Positions 26,901 through 36,174 of a stretch of 64,000 nucleotides of DNA are shown here, piece after piece. The stretch's first letter is position 1; each line of letters starts with the position of its first letter. The stretch lies in assembly GCF_013106755.1 (NCBI RefSeq), contig NZ_WHPF01000001.1, positions 1 to 64,000 on the forward strand, in the 5' to 3' direction. The translations under genes and the position numbers were made by a program. Source of the stretch: Limnovirga soli. GTDB taxonomy: Bacteria; Bacteroidota; Bacteroidia; Chitinophagales; Chitinophagaceae. The notes under the pieces are model-generated. The model ran no database searches, had not been told where the DNA came from, and worked only from the letters and a program-made list of their open reading frames with translations.

Positions 26901-27577
26901 TAAGTATAGGGCCGCTCTTCAGATACTTCACCCAAAGGTGTTTTAATAACCAGATTTTTATTTTTAATACTAATGCCGGAAACACCGGTAAACTGTAAAG
27001 CAATTTTATTTACATCGGCACCGGGATGCACAATAAAATCGTATTTAAGACTGCCATTATCCGCATAATAACGGGCATCAATGCCTGGGTATACGTTTTC
27101 GTAGGTGATGGCCTGAAATATTTTACACCCGCTGGCCCATTTGCTGCTATCGTTACCCAGATAATAATTATTGTAGGTGTCTAAAGGTTTATCAGGAATA
27201 ATTCGGGGATTGGCTGCAGCACCAAGGAACTTTACCTCATACGCTACAGAATGTAATATGAGGTTGTCTGATGAGTTGTTTGCAGCTGCGCTATTTAACT
27301 GATTGGCAGCACCGGGGGTATTTTTTGTATCGTGCACATGACCGGAATAGTGCTGCGCAATATTTTTAAGATCCTGCTGATTGTTTAAAAGTACTTTATA
27401 CCCTTGCTTTTGGAGAAAGAACACACTGCCACCCATATCACTGGCATAGGTTACTTTACTATCCCACTGCCCTTTATTTTCTACATATTGCAGGCTTTGC
27501 CCAATGCCATTTACTGCACTTATGAAGATTATTAAAATGAATAAAAAAGAGCGCTTGAAAGTATTCAAGGTAATCAT
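23921..27577 (-). CDS. Large T9SS type B secreted protein (SBBP and PKD repeats), 1218 aa
   Basis: A surface adhesin-like protein. After a signal peptide (residues 1-26, ending NGIGQ) comes a ~230-residue N-terminal domain typical of SBBP proteins (LQYVENKGQWDSKVTYASD). SBBP-type beta-propeller repeats follow (ATYLGGGGNEQPHSLVVDNN, FASYLGGNGDDAAFVL). Next are about four PKD domains, seen as FVWSFNDGSP, FEWSFGDGTT, FLWDFGDGNT and YKWKFGDGDS. The C-terminal ~90 residues are the gliding-motility/T9SS type B sorting domain (PNAFTPNGDGVNDKIFV, then YNRWGQLIY, then WDGKYNG). It forms an operon with the PorP-like gene. PKD and SBBP modules suggest binding of carbohydrate or other cells; the target is unknown. 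Confidence 0.92.
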   Translation of the reverse strand: MITLNTFKRSFLFILIIFISAVNGIGQSLQYVENKGQWDSKVTYASDMGGSVFFLQKQGYKVLLNNQQDLKNIAQHYSGHVHDTKNTPGAANQLNSAAANNSSDNLILHSVAYEVKFLGAAANPRIIPDKPLDTYNNYYLGNDSSKWASGCKIFQAITYENVYPGIDARYYADNGSLKYDFIVHPGADVNKIALQFTGVSGISIKNKNLVIKTPLGEVSEERPYTYQFMEKGRADVDASYYIENGNIVKFRLQNYSKTATVVIDPTLIFASFTGSLVDNWGYTATYDGTGNFYAGGIAFGSGFPTSVGAFQTNYSGGVGEGSLGGYDIALIKLSANGSTRLYATYLGGGGNEQPHSLVVDNNDDLIIAGRTNSSNFPTTAATIGSGGKFDIFITKIKSDGSAILGSRKIGGVDDDGVNIRSKEIAGPLSITRNYGDDARSEVIVDQSNNIYLASCTQSSGFPVTAGVFQSSSGGKQDGVLIKMNNSLSNLLFASYLGGNGDDAAFVLSLNPLNNNIYVAGSTVSDNLQGVAGNAGPILFNKFQNGACDGYVSIINNTGTALIKTVYVGTPGNDMLYGIQIDRFGFPYITGATTSAFPVINAAFNTQANGKQFITKLQPDLSGVVYSTNFGKGLSAPDIATNAFLVDRCENVYVAGWGGGLANLEGYPNAGTLGLTTTANAIRANSDGSDFYFFVLEKNALSQLYGTFYGNIDNVPDVGDHVDGGTSRFDKEGVIYQAMCANCNKAGVFPTTPGVWGPTNPANTGAECNEAAVKIAFELAGVGSGIRPTIHGKVRDTSGCLPLTVDFRDTIATGKIFVWSFNDGSPDQTTLVPTISHTFTTTGLFRVRLISIDSLTCNIADTSYTRIRVRDDSAYINFNTLKLPPCQSLNYQFNNISVAPPLKPFNANSFEWSFGDGTTLISNALTLTHAYPAPGTYNVVLRLIDTAYCNYPDSVTIQLRIASNVKAQFETPPSGCVPYTLPINNTSLAGTEFLWDFGDGNTFSGQQPVYTYFIPGTYTIKLVVIDSNTCNIIDSTQQTITVSAKPIAIFTYSPQPSEENTPTIFTNFSLGGISYKWKFGDGDSLVTTNRDSLISHIYAATGTYNACLTTTNQFGCDSTVCQPVQAIIRPVLGVPNAFTPNGDGVNDKIFVKAFGIDKMSWRIYNRWGQLIYTSNSISDGWDGKYNGVLQPQEVYVYVLDVTFTDGTQSRKKGDITLLR

Positions 27578-27650
27578 GTTTAAAAGTTACGCAATACGGT
27601 GGTATTTAGTTCTGATAATCCACTTTTTATGTTTATGTACATCAAATATG

Positions 27651-27791
27651 AAGCTTAGGAAAAGTAAAACAGTTGTACTGCTATTTTGCTTTTTGCTGAA
27701 TAGCATTGCCGGCGTACAAGTGAGTGACACAAGTAAAGCCGCCAACCATTCCATTGCCGGTAACAATACAACTGTATTAGCTGTAAATTAA
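27651..27791 (+). CDS. Possible small secreted peptide, 46 aa
   Basis: An ATG at 27651 opens a 46-residue frame with a convincing signal peptide (MKLRKSKTVVLLFCFLLNSI) and a short Ser/Asn/Thr-rich tail. The tail's first residues (VQVSDTSKAA) are encoded by a variant of the interspersed element. It lies in the gap between recG and the T9SS adhesin, opposite to both. It may be chance: an AT-rich hydrophobic frame next to a repeat. Confidence 0.25.
   Translation, partial: KLRKSKTVVLLFCFLLNSIAGVQVSDTSKAANHSIAGNNTTVLAVN
27714..27762 (+). repeat. GTGCGACGCAAG element, variant copy 11 (plus)
   Basis: GTACAAGTGAGTGACACAAG, then TAAAGCC, ending CATTGCCGGT. The core is GAGTGACAC instead of GTGCGACGC. 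The same variant occurs once more at 58394-58413. It is the copy that breaks the plus/minus alternation. Confidence 0.7.
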
Positions 27792-27815
27792 CGCCTGCAA
27801 TATGTTAATTGTTGC

Positions 27816-29930
27816 TTAAGATATTTTGCTCCAAACAGTTTTTCCCTTTTGCGCAATTAAATAATTTTTTAATGGCAAATTTGGAGATGCATCTAACCCC
27901 TCATCGCTACTGATGATTTGTTCGGCAAAGTATTTGGCAGTATCCAGCAATCCTTTATCATTGACTATACTGGCCAGCCTAAAGTTTAATGCACCGCTTT
28001 GTTTTGTACCATCTATTTCACCGGGGCCACGCAGTTCCAGGTCTTTCTCAGCAATAACAAAGCCATCGTTGGTGGCACACATAATTTTAATGCGTTCACG
28101 GGCATCGTTACTAAGTTTTACGCCGGTTAATAAAATACAATAGCTTTTTTCACTACCCCGCCCCACACGACCGCGTAACTGGTGTAATTGCGATAATCCA
28201 AATTTTTCGGCACTTTCTACCACCATTACGCTGGCATTTGGCACATTTACCCCTACTTCTATTACGGTGGTACTTACCATAATGTTAGTATTGTGAGTAA
28301 CAAAACGTTGCATATTGGTATCTTTTTGTTCAGCAGGCATACGGCCATGCACCATACTAATGCTATAGGCAGGTTCAGGAAAATAACTTTTTACCTGTTC
28401 GTAGCCCTGCATCAGGTCTTCGTAACTAAGCGATTCGCTTTCTTCTATTAGTGGATAAATAATATATGCCTGCCTGCCTTTGGCAATTTCATCTCTTATA
28501 AAATCCATTACGCTGGCCCGTCTTGTTTCAAAACGATGAACAGTTGTAATAGGTTGCCTGCCCGGCGGCAATTCATCCATAATACTATAATCAAGATCGC
28601 CATAAGCAGTCATGGCCAATGTTCTGGGTATGGGCGTGGCCGTCATTACCAATATATGCGGTGGAATGTCTGCTTTTTTCCATAACTGCGCCCTTTGTGC
28701 CACCCCAAAGCGGTGTTGTTCATCTATTACGGCAAAACCCAGGTTCTTAAACTGTACCGTATCTTCAATAATGGCATGAGTGCCTACCAATATAAGTATA
28801 GATCCATCCATCAACCCTTCTGCAATTATTTTTCTTTCCTTTTTTTTGGTGCTGCCTGTTAGCAGTTTTATGCCCACCGGCATTTCTTTTAATAATTCCT
28901 GCAAACCATTATAATGTTGCTGGGCCAGTATTTCAGTAGGCGCCACCAGACAACTTTGGCAACCATTATCTGCTGCCAGTAACATACAAAGCAATGCCAC
29001 AATGGTTTTACCACTACCCACATCGCCCTGAAGCAGCCGGTTCATTTGATGACCTTTGGCAGTATCTAAACGTATTTCACGGATAACGCGTTTTTGGGCT
29101 CCGGTTAATTCAAATGGCAGGTGGTTTGCATAAAAATCATTAAACAAATCGCCTACTTTTTCAAATACTACACCACGGCTTTGCTTGTGTCTTTCCAGTC
29201 GGGTTAATTGTAACCTAACCTGTGCTATAAAAAACTCCTCAAATTTCAATCGTTCCACTGCCTTGTCGTAGGCGTCAACGGATGGCGGAAAATGCAGGTT
29301 ACAATAAGCTTTATACCTGCTTACTAATTGCAATTGTTGCAAAATGCTTTCGGGAATATTCTCAGCAATATCGCGTTCGCTAATTTGGGGCAATAATGCC
29401 GCCATTAATTTACCTATTTGACGGCCATTTAACGAACGGGCTTTAAGTTTCTCAGTAGTAGGATATACCGGCTCTAAAAAACTTTTACCATCCATTGTTT
29501 GTGCAGAAAGCAATTCCAGTTCGGGATGGGTAATTTGTGGGCGACCATTAAAAAAACCGGTTCGGCCAAATACCAGGTATTCTTTGCCCGGTTCCAGCAT
29601 TTTTTGCACCCAGTTAATGCCCTGAAACCAAACCAGCTCCAGCACGCCTGTTTTATCTTTTAGTTGCGCCACCATACGTTTACCATATTTCTCGCCAATG
29701 GTTTCTACCTGTACTAATACGCCGGCCACCTGAATAAATTCAGTAGCTGGTGTTATGGCAGCAATGGGGCTTACCTGTGTTTTATCAATATGCCTTAGGG
29801 GAAAATGTTCCAGCAAATCCCTGAAACTAAATATGCCTAATTCTTTCTTAAGCATATCGCCACGCAGGGGGCCAACGCCTTTCAGGTATTCTATGGGGGA
29901 ATCTAATATGGATGGCCTGGCTGTTTGCAC
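27816..29930 (-). CDS. recG: ATP-dependent DNA helicase RecG, ~704 aa
   Basis: Branch-migrating helicase that remodels stalled forks and Holliday junctions. The wedge/OB domain is N-terminal (SILDSPIEYLKGVGPLRGD, then FRDLLEHFPLRHID). Helicase motifs follow: Walker A GDVGSGKT at about residue 300, VIDEQHRFGVAQR at about 403, TATPIPRTLAM, and the motif VI region QLHQLRGRVGRG. The frame is open to 30278, but that extension is translated repeat sequence. The GTG at 29930, 7 codons before SILDSP, gives the usual family length. A less common start cannot be excluded. Confidence 0.92.
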   Translation of the reverse strand: MQTARPSILDSPIEYLKGVGPLRGDMLKKELGIFSFRDLLEHFPLRHIDKTQVSPIAAITPATEFIQVAGVLVQVETIGEKYGKRMVAQLKDKTGVLELVWFQGINWVQKMLEPGKEYLVFGRTGFFNGRPQITHPELELLSAQTMDGKSFLEPVYPTTEKLKARSLNGRQIGKLMAALLPQISERDIAENIPESILQQLQLVSRYKAYCNLHFPPSVDAYDKAVERLKFEEFFIAQVRLQLTRLERHKQSRGVVFEKVGDLFNDFYANHLPFELTGAQKRVIREIRLDTAKGHQMNRLLQGDVGSGKTIVALLCMLLAADNGCQSCLVAPTEILAQQHYNGLQELLKEMPVGIKLLTGSTKKKERKIIAEGLMDGSILILVGTHAIIEDTVQFKNLGFAVIDEQHRFGVAQRAQLWKKADIPPHILVMTATPIPRTLAMTAYGDLDYSIMDELPPGRQPITTVHRFETRRASVMDFIRDEIAKGRQAYIIYPLIEESESLSYEDLMQGYEQVKSYFPEPAYSISMVHGRMPAEQKDTNMQRFVTHNTNIMVSTTVIEVGVNVPNASVMVVESAEKFGLSQLHQLRGRVGRGSEKSYCILLTGVKLSNDARERIKIMCATNDGFVIAEKDLELRGPGEIDGTKQSGALNFRLASIVNDKGLLDTAKYFAEQIISSDEGLDASPNLPLKNYLIAQKGKTVWSKIS

Positions 29931-30004
29931 AATAGAGGGATGTAAAATACAAATTTCTGTTACAGAACCTTGCCATGCAAAAATATAATAGTAAAGCAGT
30001 TGTT

Positions 30005-30054
30005 GCCCGGCTGTATAACAGTCATTTAGCTTTACTTGCTTCGCACTCTTGTGC
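30005..30054 (-). repeat. GTGCGACGCAAG element, copy 12 (minus)
   Basis: GCCCGGCTG, then TTTAGCTTTACTTG, then CTTCGCACTCTTGTGC on the plus strand. The core has one change (CTTC for CGTC) and carries the GAGTG form. It is about 75 bp upstream of the recG start and back-to-back with copy 13. Confidence 0.85.
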
Positions 30055-30131
30055 GGTTTGATTAAAAGTGGACTTTTTGTTACCACGCACAATTTCATAT
30101 ACAATAGCAACCTGCTGAAACGCTTGATACA

Positions 30132-30182
30132 GCACAAGAGTGCGACGCAAGGACTGCACAATAGCATTACCTGTGTTGGGTT
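30132..30182 (+). repeat. GTGCGACGCAAG element, copy 13 (plus)
   Basis: GCACAAGAGTGCGACGCAAG, then GACTGCACAATAG, ending GTGTTGGGTT. It is the only plus-oriented copy with the GAGTG core. It is next to the stop codon of the TPR gene. Confidence 0.85.
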
Positions 30183-30192
30183 AATAAAAGCA

Positions 30193-32208
30193 TCATTTCT
30201 TTTCAGGAGCGGGTGGAGGATCAAACACCAAAGCGCCACCTTTGCCAAACATACGCAAGGCAATTTCCTTGCCGGCACCGGAAGGGGTTTTAAAAATAAG
30301 CCGCTGATTAATCACCAACTTTTTTCCATTGGCGCTGCGCAGGTTTATCAGGGCCTGATAGCTGCTACCTTTTTTTGTAAACGCTATAGTTGCCTGAGCA
30401 GCATTATCTGTATTGGCAAAATTGATATTGCAATCTTTTATTTCGTTGATTACTGCGTTGGTAACATCGTCTGTTAATCCAGCGGTATTAAGTTGCACCG
30501 TGGTCTGTATACCTGCAAATGGAATTATTTGCGGATACTCCTCCAACAATGCATTGCTGTATATGGCCAGTTTGTTTTTGTCATCAGTTGCATCATAAGC
30601 CTGTACCAGGTTTTCGTATACACGGGCAATAAACAATTTTTCGCTGGCGGTATCTGCCACTGCTGAACGATCGATATTTTGCAATGCAGTTAATGCTTCT
30701 TTTTTATCACCTTTTTCATAGGCAAATTTGGCCGTAAACAATTGAAAATATTTTTGAATATTGGCCCGCTTATCTGTTTGCTGGTAATCCTGGTACTTTT
30801 TTATAAAGTAACGCGGACTAAAATCTTTCATCAGATACCAGGCTTCATCAAAGGTGGTGGTAGATTCTGCGCAAAACAAATCGTACACCAATCTGTCTCG
30901 TTCGGGGTCGTTCATCAATTGGTTAACCACCACATATTCAGCTGCCATTTTTTTGGCTTTAAACTCGGCAATATTATACAAACTGGTGGGCGAATACCAC
31001 CATCCCTTGTTTAAAAATTTTTCCTGAGCCAGTAATTTATCATACAACTGTATGCGCAATAAATTAATTGTAAAATCATATTGGTTTTGGGTAAGTGTGG
31101 TGCCAATATGCAGCTCTTTAAAATTAGCAGCTTTATCCAATGCAAATGCGCAACTGTCTAATTGTCCATCGTACATATAACTGCGGCCCAATGCAATATT
31201 ATACCAGCCAAAGCCTGGCGTAGAGCCACTTTCGGTAATCATTTCCTGGCAAAGGCTTATGGCTTCCTTTGTTTTACCGGCATACACATACAGTTGTGGT
31301 AAATAGTAATAGGGCTCCCGCAAAAAATGCTCAGCGCTTTTATACATATCGCGACTAAAATATTCCTGAGAAGTGGCAAAATTACCTACCTCGCCCTGCA
31401 TGCCACCGTAATTATTCCACGAAACCCGGCCACCATCGGCCAGCAATTCGTAGTAATACTGGCTGCTATCGTAATTCTTATTAAAGCAATGTAATAAAGC
31501 CAGGTTATGATATATGGTTAGCTGTCTTTGCTGTGTTTGTCCGGGACCAAAAATGGCATCGTTATCTGCTTCATATCGCTTAATATAAGCAAGCCCATTA
31601 TAACACCATTGAAATGCCATTTGCTCATTTTCCTGCACAGAATTTTTAAGAAAATTATGTTTGGATGCTGTTAAAAATCTGCTGCGGTGATACATCCAGG
31701 AACGCTGGTAACAAAGATCAAAGCCATAATCATTTTTAAAATGATAGGCATCAATTTTATTCACCAGTTCCATCGCTTCATCAGGCATTTCAATATTATC
31801 GTAACAGCCTTTCAAAGCCGTAAAAATCATATACAAATCCTGATAGCGCGGAAAATTGGCAATCAGGTTATCAACACTATTATAAATGGTTGCAAAGTTT
31901 TTATGGTAATCCTTATCCAGCAGGTCGAATGCTTTTTTAAGTGGGATAATAGCATTCTTATACCCAAGATAATCGGCACTTCTATCGAATTTATACAAGC
32001 CTTCGTATAAATAGCCTACATAATAGGTACTATCCAGCCTTATAAATTCGCGGCTACGGGGTAATGCATCTTTATCAGTTGGGTTTACACCTTTACGCTT
32101 AGCATCAATTTCGTAGCGGGCTGCCGCGTTTTGCGCCAAAGTAGTAAATACCCAACCGTAAAAAAAGCAGGTTAATAATATAATACGATATAAAAACTGT
32201 TTTGTCAT
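30193..32208 (-). CDS. Exported TPR-like protein, 671 aa
   Basis: The start at 32208 gives a signal peptide (MTKQFLYRIILLTCFFYGWV) cleaved near LAQ, leaving Gln-free Asn or Gln at the mature end. The rest is almost wholly alpha-helical with TPR-like helix pairs (YEGLYKFDRSADYLGYKNA, GWYNIALGRSYMYDGQLDSC, EKLFIARVYENLVQAYDATD). The last ~90 residues are beta-rich (ATIAFTKKGSSYQALINLRS). It is a periplasmic or surface scaffold of unknown partner. It follows the DUF58/transglutaminase/MoxR genes on the same strand, where TPR proteins are common partners, but a repeat copy and ~150 bp separate it from moxR. Confidence 0.7.
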   Translation of the reverse strand: MTKQFLYRIILLTCFFYGWVFTTLAQNAAARYEIDAKRKGVNPTDKDALPRSREFIRLDSTYYVGYLYEGLYKFDRSADYLGYKNAIIPLKKAFDLLDKDYHKNFATIYNSVDNLIANFPRYQDLYMIFTALKGCYDNIEMPDEAMELVNKIDAYHFKNDYGFDLCYQRSWMYHRSRFLTASKHNFLKNSVQENEQMAFQWCYNGLAYIKRYEADNDAIFGPGQTQQRQLTIYHNLALLHCFNKNYDSSQYYYELLADGGRVSWNNYGGMQGEVGNFATSQEYFSRDMYKSAEHFLREPYYYLPQLYVYAGKTKEAISLCQEMITESGSTPGFGWYNIALGRSYMYDGQLDSCAFALDKAANFKELHIGTTLTQNQYDFTINLLRIQLYDKLLAQEKFLNKGWWYSPTSLYNIAEFKAKKMAAEYVVVNQLMNDPERDRLVYDLFCAESTTTFDEAWYLMKDFSPRYFIKKYQDYQQTDKRANIQKYFQLFTAKFAYEKGDKKEALTALQNIDRSAVADTASEKLFIARVYENLVQAYDATDDKNKLAIYSNALLEEYPQIIPFAGIQTTVQLNTAGLTDDVTNAVINEIKDCNINFANTDNAAQATIAFTKKGSSYQALINLRSANGKKLVINQRLIFKTPSGAGKEIALRMFGKGGALVFDPPPAPEKK

Positions 32209-32232
32209 GTATTCTATTCTGTATTTTTTTTG

Positions 32233-32284
32233 AGCCAGGCTAGTAGAAAGTAAATATTGCTTTACTTGCGTCGCACTCTTGTAC
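32233..32284 (-). repeat. GTGCGACGCAAG element, copy 14 (minus)
   Basis: AGCCAGGCT, then TTGCTTTACTTGCGTCGCAC, then TCTTGTAC on the plus strand; GAGTG core form. It is upstream of the TPR gene and faces copy 13 across it. Confidence 0.85.
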
Positions 32285-32356
32285 ACCTATAAGCAAATGC
32301 AGCAAAGCAGCCATTAAAACAATAGCTATAGCAACTTTTTCGTCTTTCCAATGCTG

Positions 32357-33340
32357 CTATTTTGCAATATTCAGTTTACTCAACCGCAACAATTCCGTAT
32401 CAAGAATTCCTGCCAGGGCCTTTTGTTTGGCTTCCTTATTCCTATATATCAATCTATGATCTAATACGGCCAGCGTTATTGCTTTTATATCATCCTCTGT
32501 AACAAAGCTGCGACCATTTACCAGTGCAAACGCTTTCAGACATTTTAAAAAGGTAATTCCACTGCGGGTAGAAGCACCCAACACAATATCGGCATGTTTA
32601 CGGGTGCCCCATATAATATTGCGCACTGCTGTAATCAGTTCTTCATGTATATAAACCTTTTCTGTTTCCTGCTGCAAAAACAATATTTCATCCATAGATA
32701 ATACCTGTTGTATATGTTGCAGGTTATTTTGAATGCCGAGGTAGTCTTTATAAATATCCAGTTCAGTAGCTTCATCCACATACCCAAAAATAATTTTGAT
32801 AAAGAACCGATCCAGCTGCGCCGCAGGCAACGGATAAGTTCCTTCCATTTCAATGGGGTTTTGTGTGGCAATAGTAAAAAACAAGTTTTCCAGCTGATAG
32901 GTAATGTCGCCCATGGTAATTTGGGTTTCGGCCATACATTCCAGCAGGGCGGATTGCACTTTGGGAGAAGCACGGTTTATTTCATCGGCCAATAAAACAT
33001 TACAAAACAAAGGGCCTTTTTTAAAAATAAATTCTTTCTTAATATCATCAAAAATATGAGAGCCAATCAGGTCCATAGGCAACAAATCTGGTGTAAACTG
33101 TATACGTTTAAAATTCACCGAACTTTGGTTATGGCTGCCTGCAATACTTTGAGCCAATGTTTTGGCCATTACAGTTTTACCGGTGCCCGGATTATCTTCC
33201 ATTAAAATATGCCCCTTTGCCAGCAAGGCTGTTAATATAAATTGTATTTGCGTTCTTTTTCCACGGATAACCGTTTCTATATTATCAACCAGTTTTTGAA
33301 TATTTGCCAATGCGTGCTCTAACTGAATTTCTTGCTCCAT
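32357..33340 (-). CDS. MoxR-family AAA+ ATPase, 327 aa
   Basis: Chaperone-like AAA+ ATPase. Walker A is NPGTGKTVMAKTLA near residue 50. Walker B is LLADEINRASPKVQSALLECM, and the MoxR-typical TQNPIEMEGTYPLPAAQLDRF follows. A C-terminal lid domain (DIVLGASTRSGITFLKCLKA) ends the protein. MoxR proteins work with DUF58/VWA and transglutaminase partners in assembling or activating envelope protein complexes. It starts 4 bp after the transglutaminase gene, so both share a transcript. Confidence 0.93.
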   Translation of the reverse strand: MEQEIQLEHALANIQKLVDNIETVIRGKRTQIQFILTALLAKGHILMEDNPGTGKTVMAKTLAQSIAGSHNQSSVNFKRIQFTPDLLPMDLIGSHIFDDIKKEFIFKKGPLFCNVLLADEINRASPKVQSALLECMAETQITMGDITYQLENLFFTIATQNPIEMEGTYPLPAAQLDRFFIKIIFGYVDEATELDIYKDYLGIQNNLQHIQQVLSMDEILFLQQETEKVYIHEELITAVRNIIWGTRKHADIVLGASTRSGITFLKCLKAFALVNGRSFVTEDDIKAITLAVLDHRLIYRNKEAKQKALAGILDTELLRLSKLNIAK

Positions 33341-33344
33341 AAAT

Positions 33345-35969
33345 TTATTTTTTGCTTTGTGCGAAATAGGAAATTGTGTTATAAATATTTAAAAATGCGG
33401 TGGCCCTTGTTTTTAATGGCACTTTCGTTTTAACAGATTGTATAAACGGTGTATAAAATCCCTCAATCACCCCTGCCTGTTTGGCCGTTAATGGCACAGT
33501 ACTGTATTTTAATTGCTGATAAACATTATTAAAAGCCACAAAAGAAGTATTGAATTGCTGATCTATTGCAACAGCAAACTCAACAGGCCCCTTCCCTTGT
33601 CTTGAATACCCTAAAACATGCAGATAAAACATTGCAGCCGTATACCTGTTAAATGCCTGTGCTTTTACTTCTGTAGCATTACGCGCCTTAGCATCATAAT
33701 ACAGCCATATACACCAGGGCAGCAGAAAAGCTACTGCAGTGCAGGCAGCAATAGTGCCAAGTAAAATCCACATTAGTTGCAGCCAATCTGTAGGTGTTTC
33801 ATTTGCAGCTGCTTCCTTTTTCTTTTGCAGCTTTTCATTTTCCGGATCAATTATTTTAATCTGGTCAACCGGAATAGGCTGATGTAATTTTTTAATAACA
33901 TCGCTCAGGCTATCCTGCTCGCTTGCAGTAATATTTTTTAATATTTCAGCATAAGAAGCAGTAGTAATATGCATGCCCTTTTTAATAGTACCCAACGTTA
34001 CAACTCCAGTATCTTTGGAAACTGTTGCCAGCGAAACATCCAGCATTGTTTGTTCCGGGTTGGCTGTTTCATAATCCTTGTCATGAAATAATAGCTTTGA
34101 CACTTTTAATTGTAGCTTTTTGGTTATTGTGTCTATGCTAGTTACCGTACCATCTGCTACAAAATAAGCATCCTGCATATTTAAAGGCGGGGTTTCATCA
34201 GGCTGCGGGGCTTGTTGGGTGTTTACATCCGGCACGGTAGTATCAAAATCTATCCACCCATAACCCGGAAAAAATACCTGCACCCACGCATGTGCCTGAT
34301 CTTCATAAAACCAATACCAGCCAGGGTTTTTGCTACTGCGATCTATAGTTAAAAAACCTGCTGCCACCCGGGAGGGTATACCCAATGCCCTTAGCATAAA
34401 TAAAGTGGCACCTGCAAAATAGGCGCAATAACCCTTTCGGTTTTCAAACAGAAAATAGTTGAGTTTACTGGCACTTGGTATGCCCGGAATACCCGGATTA
34501 TCAGAATATTTAAATAAAGGCTGGTCAAATTCATCCTTACTTAAAAAATAATCGCGTATGGCAATCATTTTATCAATTGGGGTAACGGCATTGGCCGTAA
34601 TGCGTTTTGCCAGTTGCCGCAAACTGTCATAATCAGTATTGGATGGCATATATGTATAGTAATCCAGCAGTTTTTTATCAACACCAGTATAGCTGGTAAC
34701 CGAACGCAGGGCCTGAAAACGCTGTTCCTGAAACTGTTCAAGACTTTCATTACCAGCAGGGTTATAAATAAAATAGGCACTGTTTAAATCACTTACCCAC
34801 ATTTTGGCCCGGTAAGCACTTTTATACTGGTCTTTGTATTCATTGGGTACAGGTATGGGCTGGCAAAAAAATGCAGTGGAAGGTGCAATAAACTCATCAG
34901 GTGATAGCAATACTTTGTACACTTCTGCATTTACCACTTTACGGGCAATAGTAGCATGTGTATTTTTAATTACTGCAGAATCTTTTTTGGCAAAATACAA
35001 GGGAATCTTTGACGGATTGGGCCTAAACAAATCATTATCCGGCATCAGGCTATCTATTTCAAATGCCTGAGTAAGTGTATCAAATTTAGTATAGTAATAA
35101 GCCGTAAAATATAGTGGGTTGGGCGCTGTACCGCCCTCAAAAAAATTATCCAGCTTAGCTACAAATACCAGCCTTTTACCTTTGTGCAAAGAACTGGTGA
35201 GTTTGGTTTGATCATTATTACTTACTGACCCGTCTTTATTTGTTTTGGTCATGCTTTCGCCACCACTGCCCTTATTGGGGTCGTACTTGCCTTCCGCATT
35301 ACCCCACTCTTTTTCAATGGCTTTAAAATCGGTTTGAAAAATGCTTAATACCGCCAACAATAATGCCAGTACCACCACACCAAAACCAAGTAATCTTTTG
35401 GTTATAAACCAGCCAAAACTGGTTTCATCCTCATTCATGTTACGAATAAGTTCAGCCGTAAAAATGATATAAAAGGCATATGCCAGTACCGGAGCAAATG
35501 CACCTATCATATTGGCTGCTTTATAATCACTGGTTTTACTAATTATTACAATTTGTACAGCCAGTAAAAACACCGACCAAAAAATGGTATAATATCTGGA
35601 ACGCGAAAAGCCGAAACCGGTGATCCAGCCAACGGTAAATAATACTGCAAACAACATAAACTGAACCGATACAAAAAACGCATCAAACTCGCCCACACTA
35701 AAACTACCCAATAGCTTATACACGCCATAATACAATAAACCCAGCACCAATGTGGTTGTAAAAAACCTAAACCGGAAACTATAAAAAACAGTTGCCAGCA
35801 ATATACCAGCCGCAAAATAACTGCCCTGCAATATCCATTGGTTTTGCAAAATATTATAAAACCGGTTGGCATTCCATAACAGGTAACAGGCCAGCATTAC
35901 TGTGGGCAGTGCCAGCAATATAATTTGCGCAATTACTTTTTTCCAGCTATGTATTTTTCCTATCTGCAT
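33345..35969 (-). CDS. Membrane transglutaminase-like protein, 874 aa
   Basis: The N-terminal ~220 residues contain about six membrane segments. A long extracytoplasmic part follows, with a transglutaminase-like Cys-His-Asp core: GYCAYFAGATLFMLRALGIP (Cys near residue 512), DQAHAWVQVFFPG (His near 561) and WIDFDTTVPD (Asp near 577). One more membrane segment (LMWILLGTIAACTAVAFLLP) precedes a cytoplasmic C-terminal region like DUF4129. This matches the TgpA type of protein. With MoxR and DUF58 it forms a widespread gene trio whose exact substrate is unknown. Confidence 0.9.
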   Translation of the reverse strand: MQIGKIHSWKKVIAQIILLALPTVMLACYLLWNANRFYNILQNQWILQGSYFAAGILLATVFYSFRFRFFTTTLVLGLLYYGVYKLLGSFSVGEFDAFFVSVQFMLFAVLFTVGWITGFGFSRSRYYTIFWSVFLLAVQIVIISKTSDYKAANMIGAFAPVLAYAFYIIFTAELIRNMNEDETSFGWFITKRLLGFGVVVLALLLAVLSIFQTDFKAIEKEWGNAEGKYDPNKGSGGESMTKTNKDGSVSNNDQTKLTSSLHKGKRLVFVAKLDNFFEGGTAPNPLYFTAYYYTKFDTLTQAFEIDSLMPDNDLFRPNPSKIPLYFAKKDSAVIKNTHATIARKVVNAEVYKVLLSPDEFIAPSTAFFCQPIPVPNEYKDQYKSAYRAKMWVSDLNSAYFIYNPAGNESLEQFQEQRFQALRSVTSYTGVDKKLLDYYTYMPSNTDYDSLRQLAKRITANAVTPIDKMIAIRDYFLSKDEFDQPLFKYSDNPGIPGIPSASKLNYFLFENRKGYCAYFAGATLFMLRALGIPSRVAAGFLTIDRSSKNPGWYWFYEDQAHAWVQVFFPGYGWIDFDTTVPDVNTQQAPQPDETPPLNMQDAYFVADGTVTSIDTITKKLQLKVSKLLFHDKDYETANPEQTMLDVSLATVSKDTGVVTLGTIKKGMHITTASYAEILKNITASEQDSLSDVIKKLHQPIPVDQIKIIDPENEKLQKKKEAAANETPTDWLQLMWILLGTIAACTAVAFLLPWCIWLYYDAKARNATEVKAQAFNRYTAAMFYLHVLGYSRQGKGPVEFAVAIDQQFNTSFVAFNNVYQQLKYSTVPLTAKQAGVIEGFYTPFIQSVKTKVPLKTRATAFLNIYNTISYFAQSKK

Positions 35970-36047
35970 TTTTTATTGGGCTATCTGTTACTGTAATTAA
36001 ACAGCTATGTTTTATATTTTTTTTGAACCAAACTTTAAGGCATTATG

Positions 36048-36074
36048 CATCACCGCTTGCGTCGCACTCTTGTG
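36048..36074 (-). repeat. GTGCGACGCAAG element, copy 15 (minus)
   Basis: CCGCTTGCGTCGCACTCTTG then TGC on the plus strand; GAGTG core form, with the AAAGC half missing. It is upstream of the transglutaminase gene and back-to-back with copy 16. Confidence 0.8.
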
Positions 36075-36174
36075 CTGTAAAACAATAATGGGCATTTCTA
36101 TTAAATACAAATTCGTGCTTTTAGTGATACAGCTAATTCGGCTTTACACTCAAATAGCAGCTGTTCATTCTGCC

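Noticed and set aside
29931-30278. N-terminal extension of RecG
   Set aside because: The extension is translated repeat sequence and intergenic DNA; the RecG family begins near SILDSPIEYLKGVGP.
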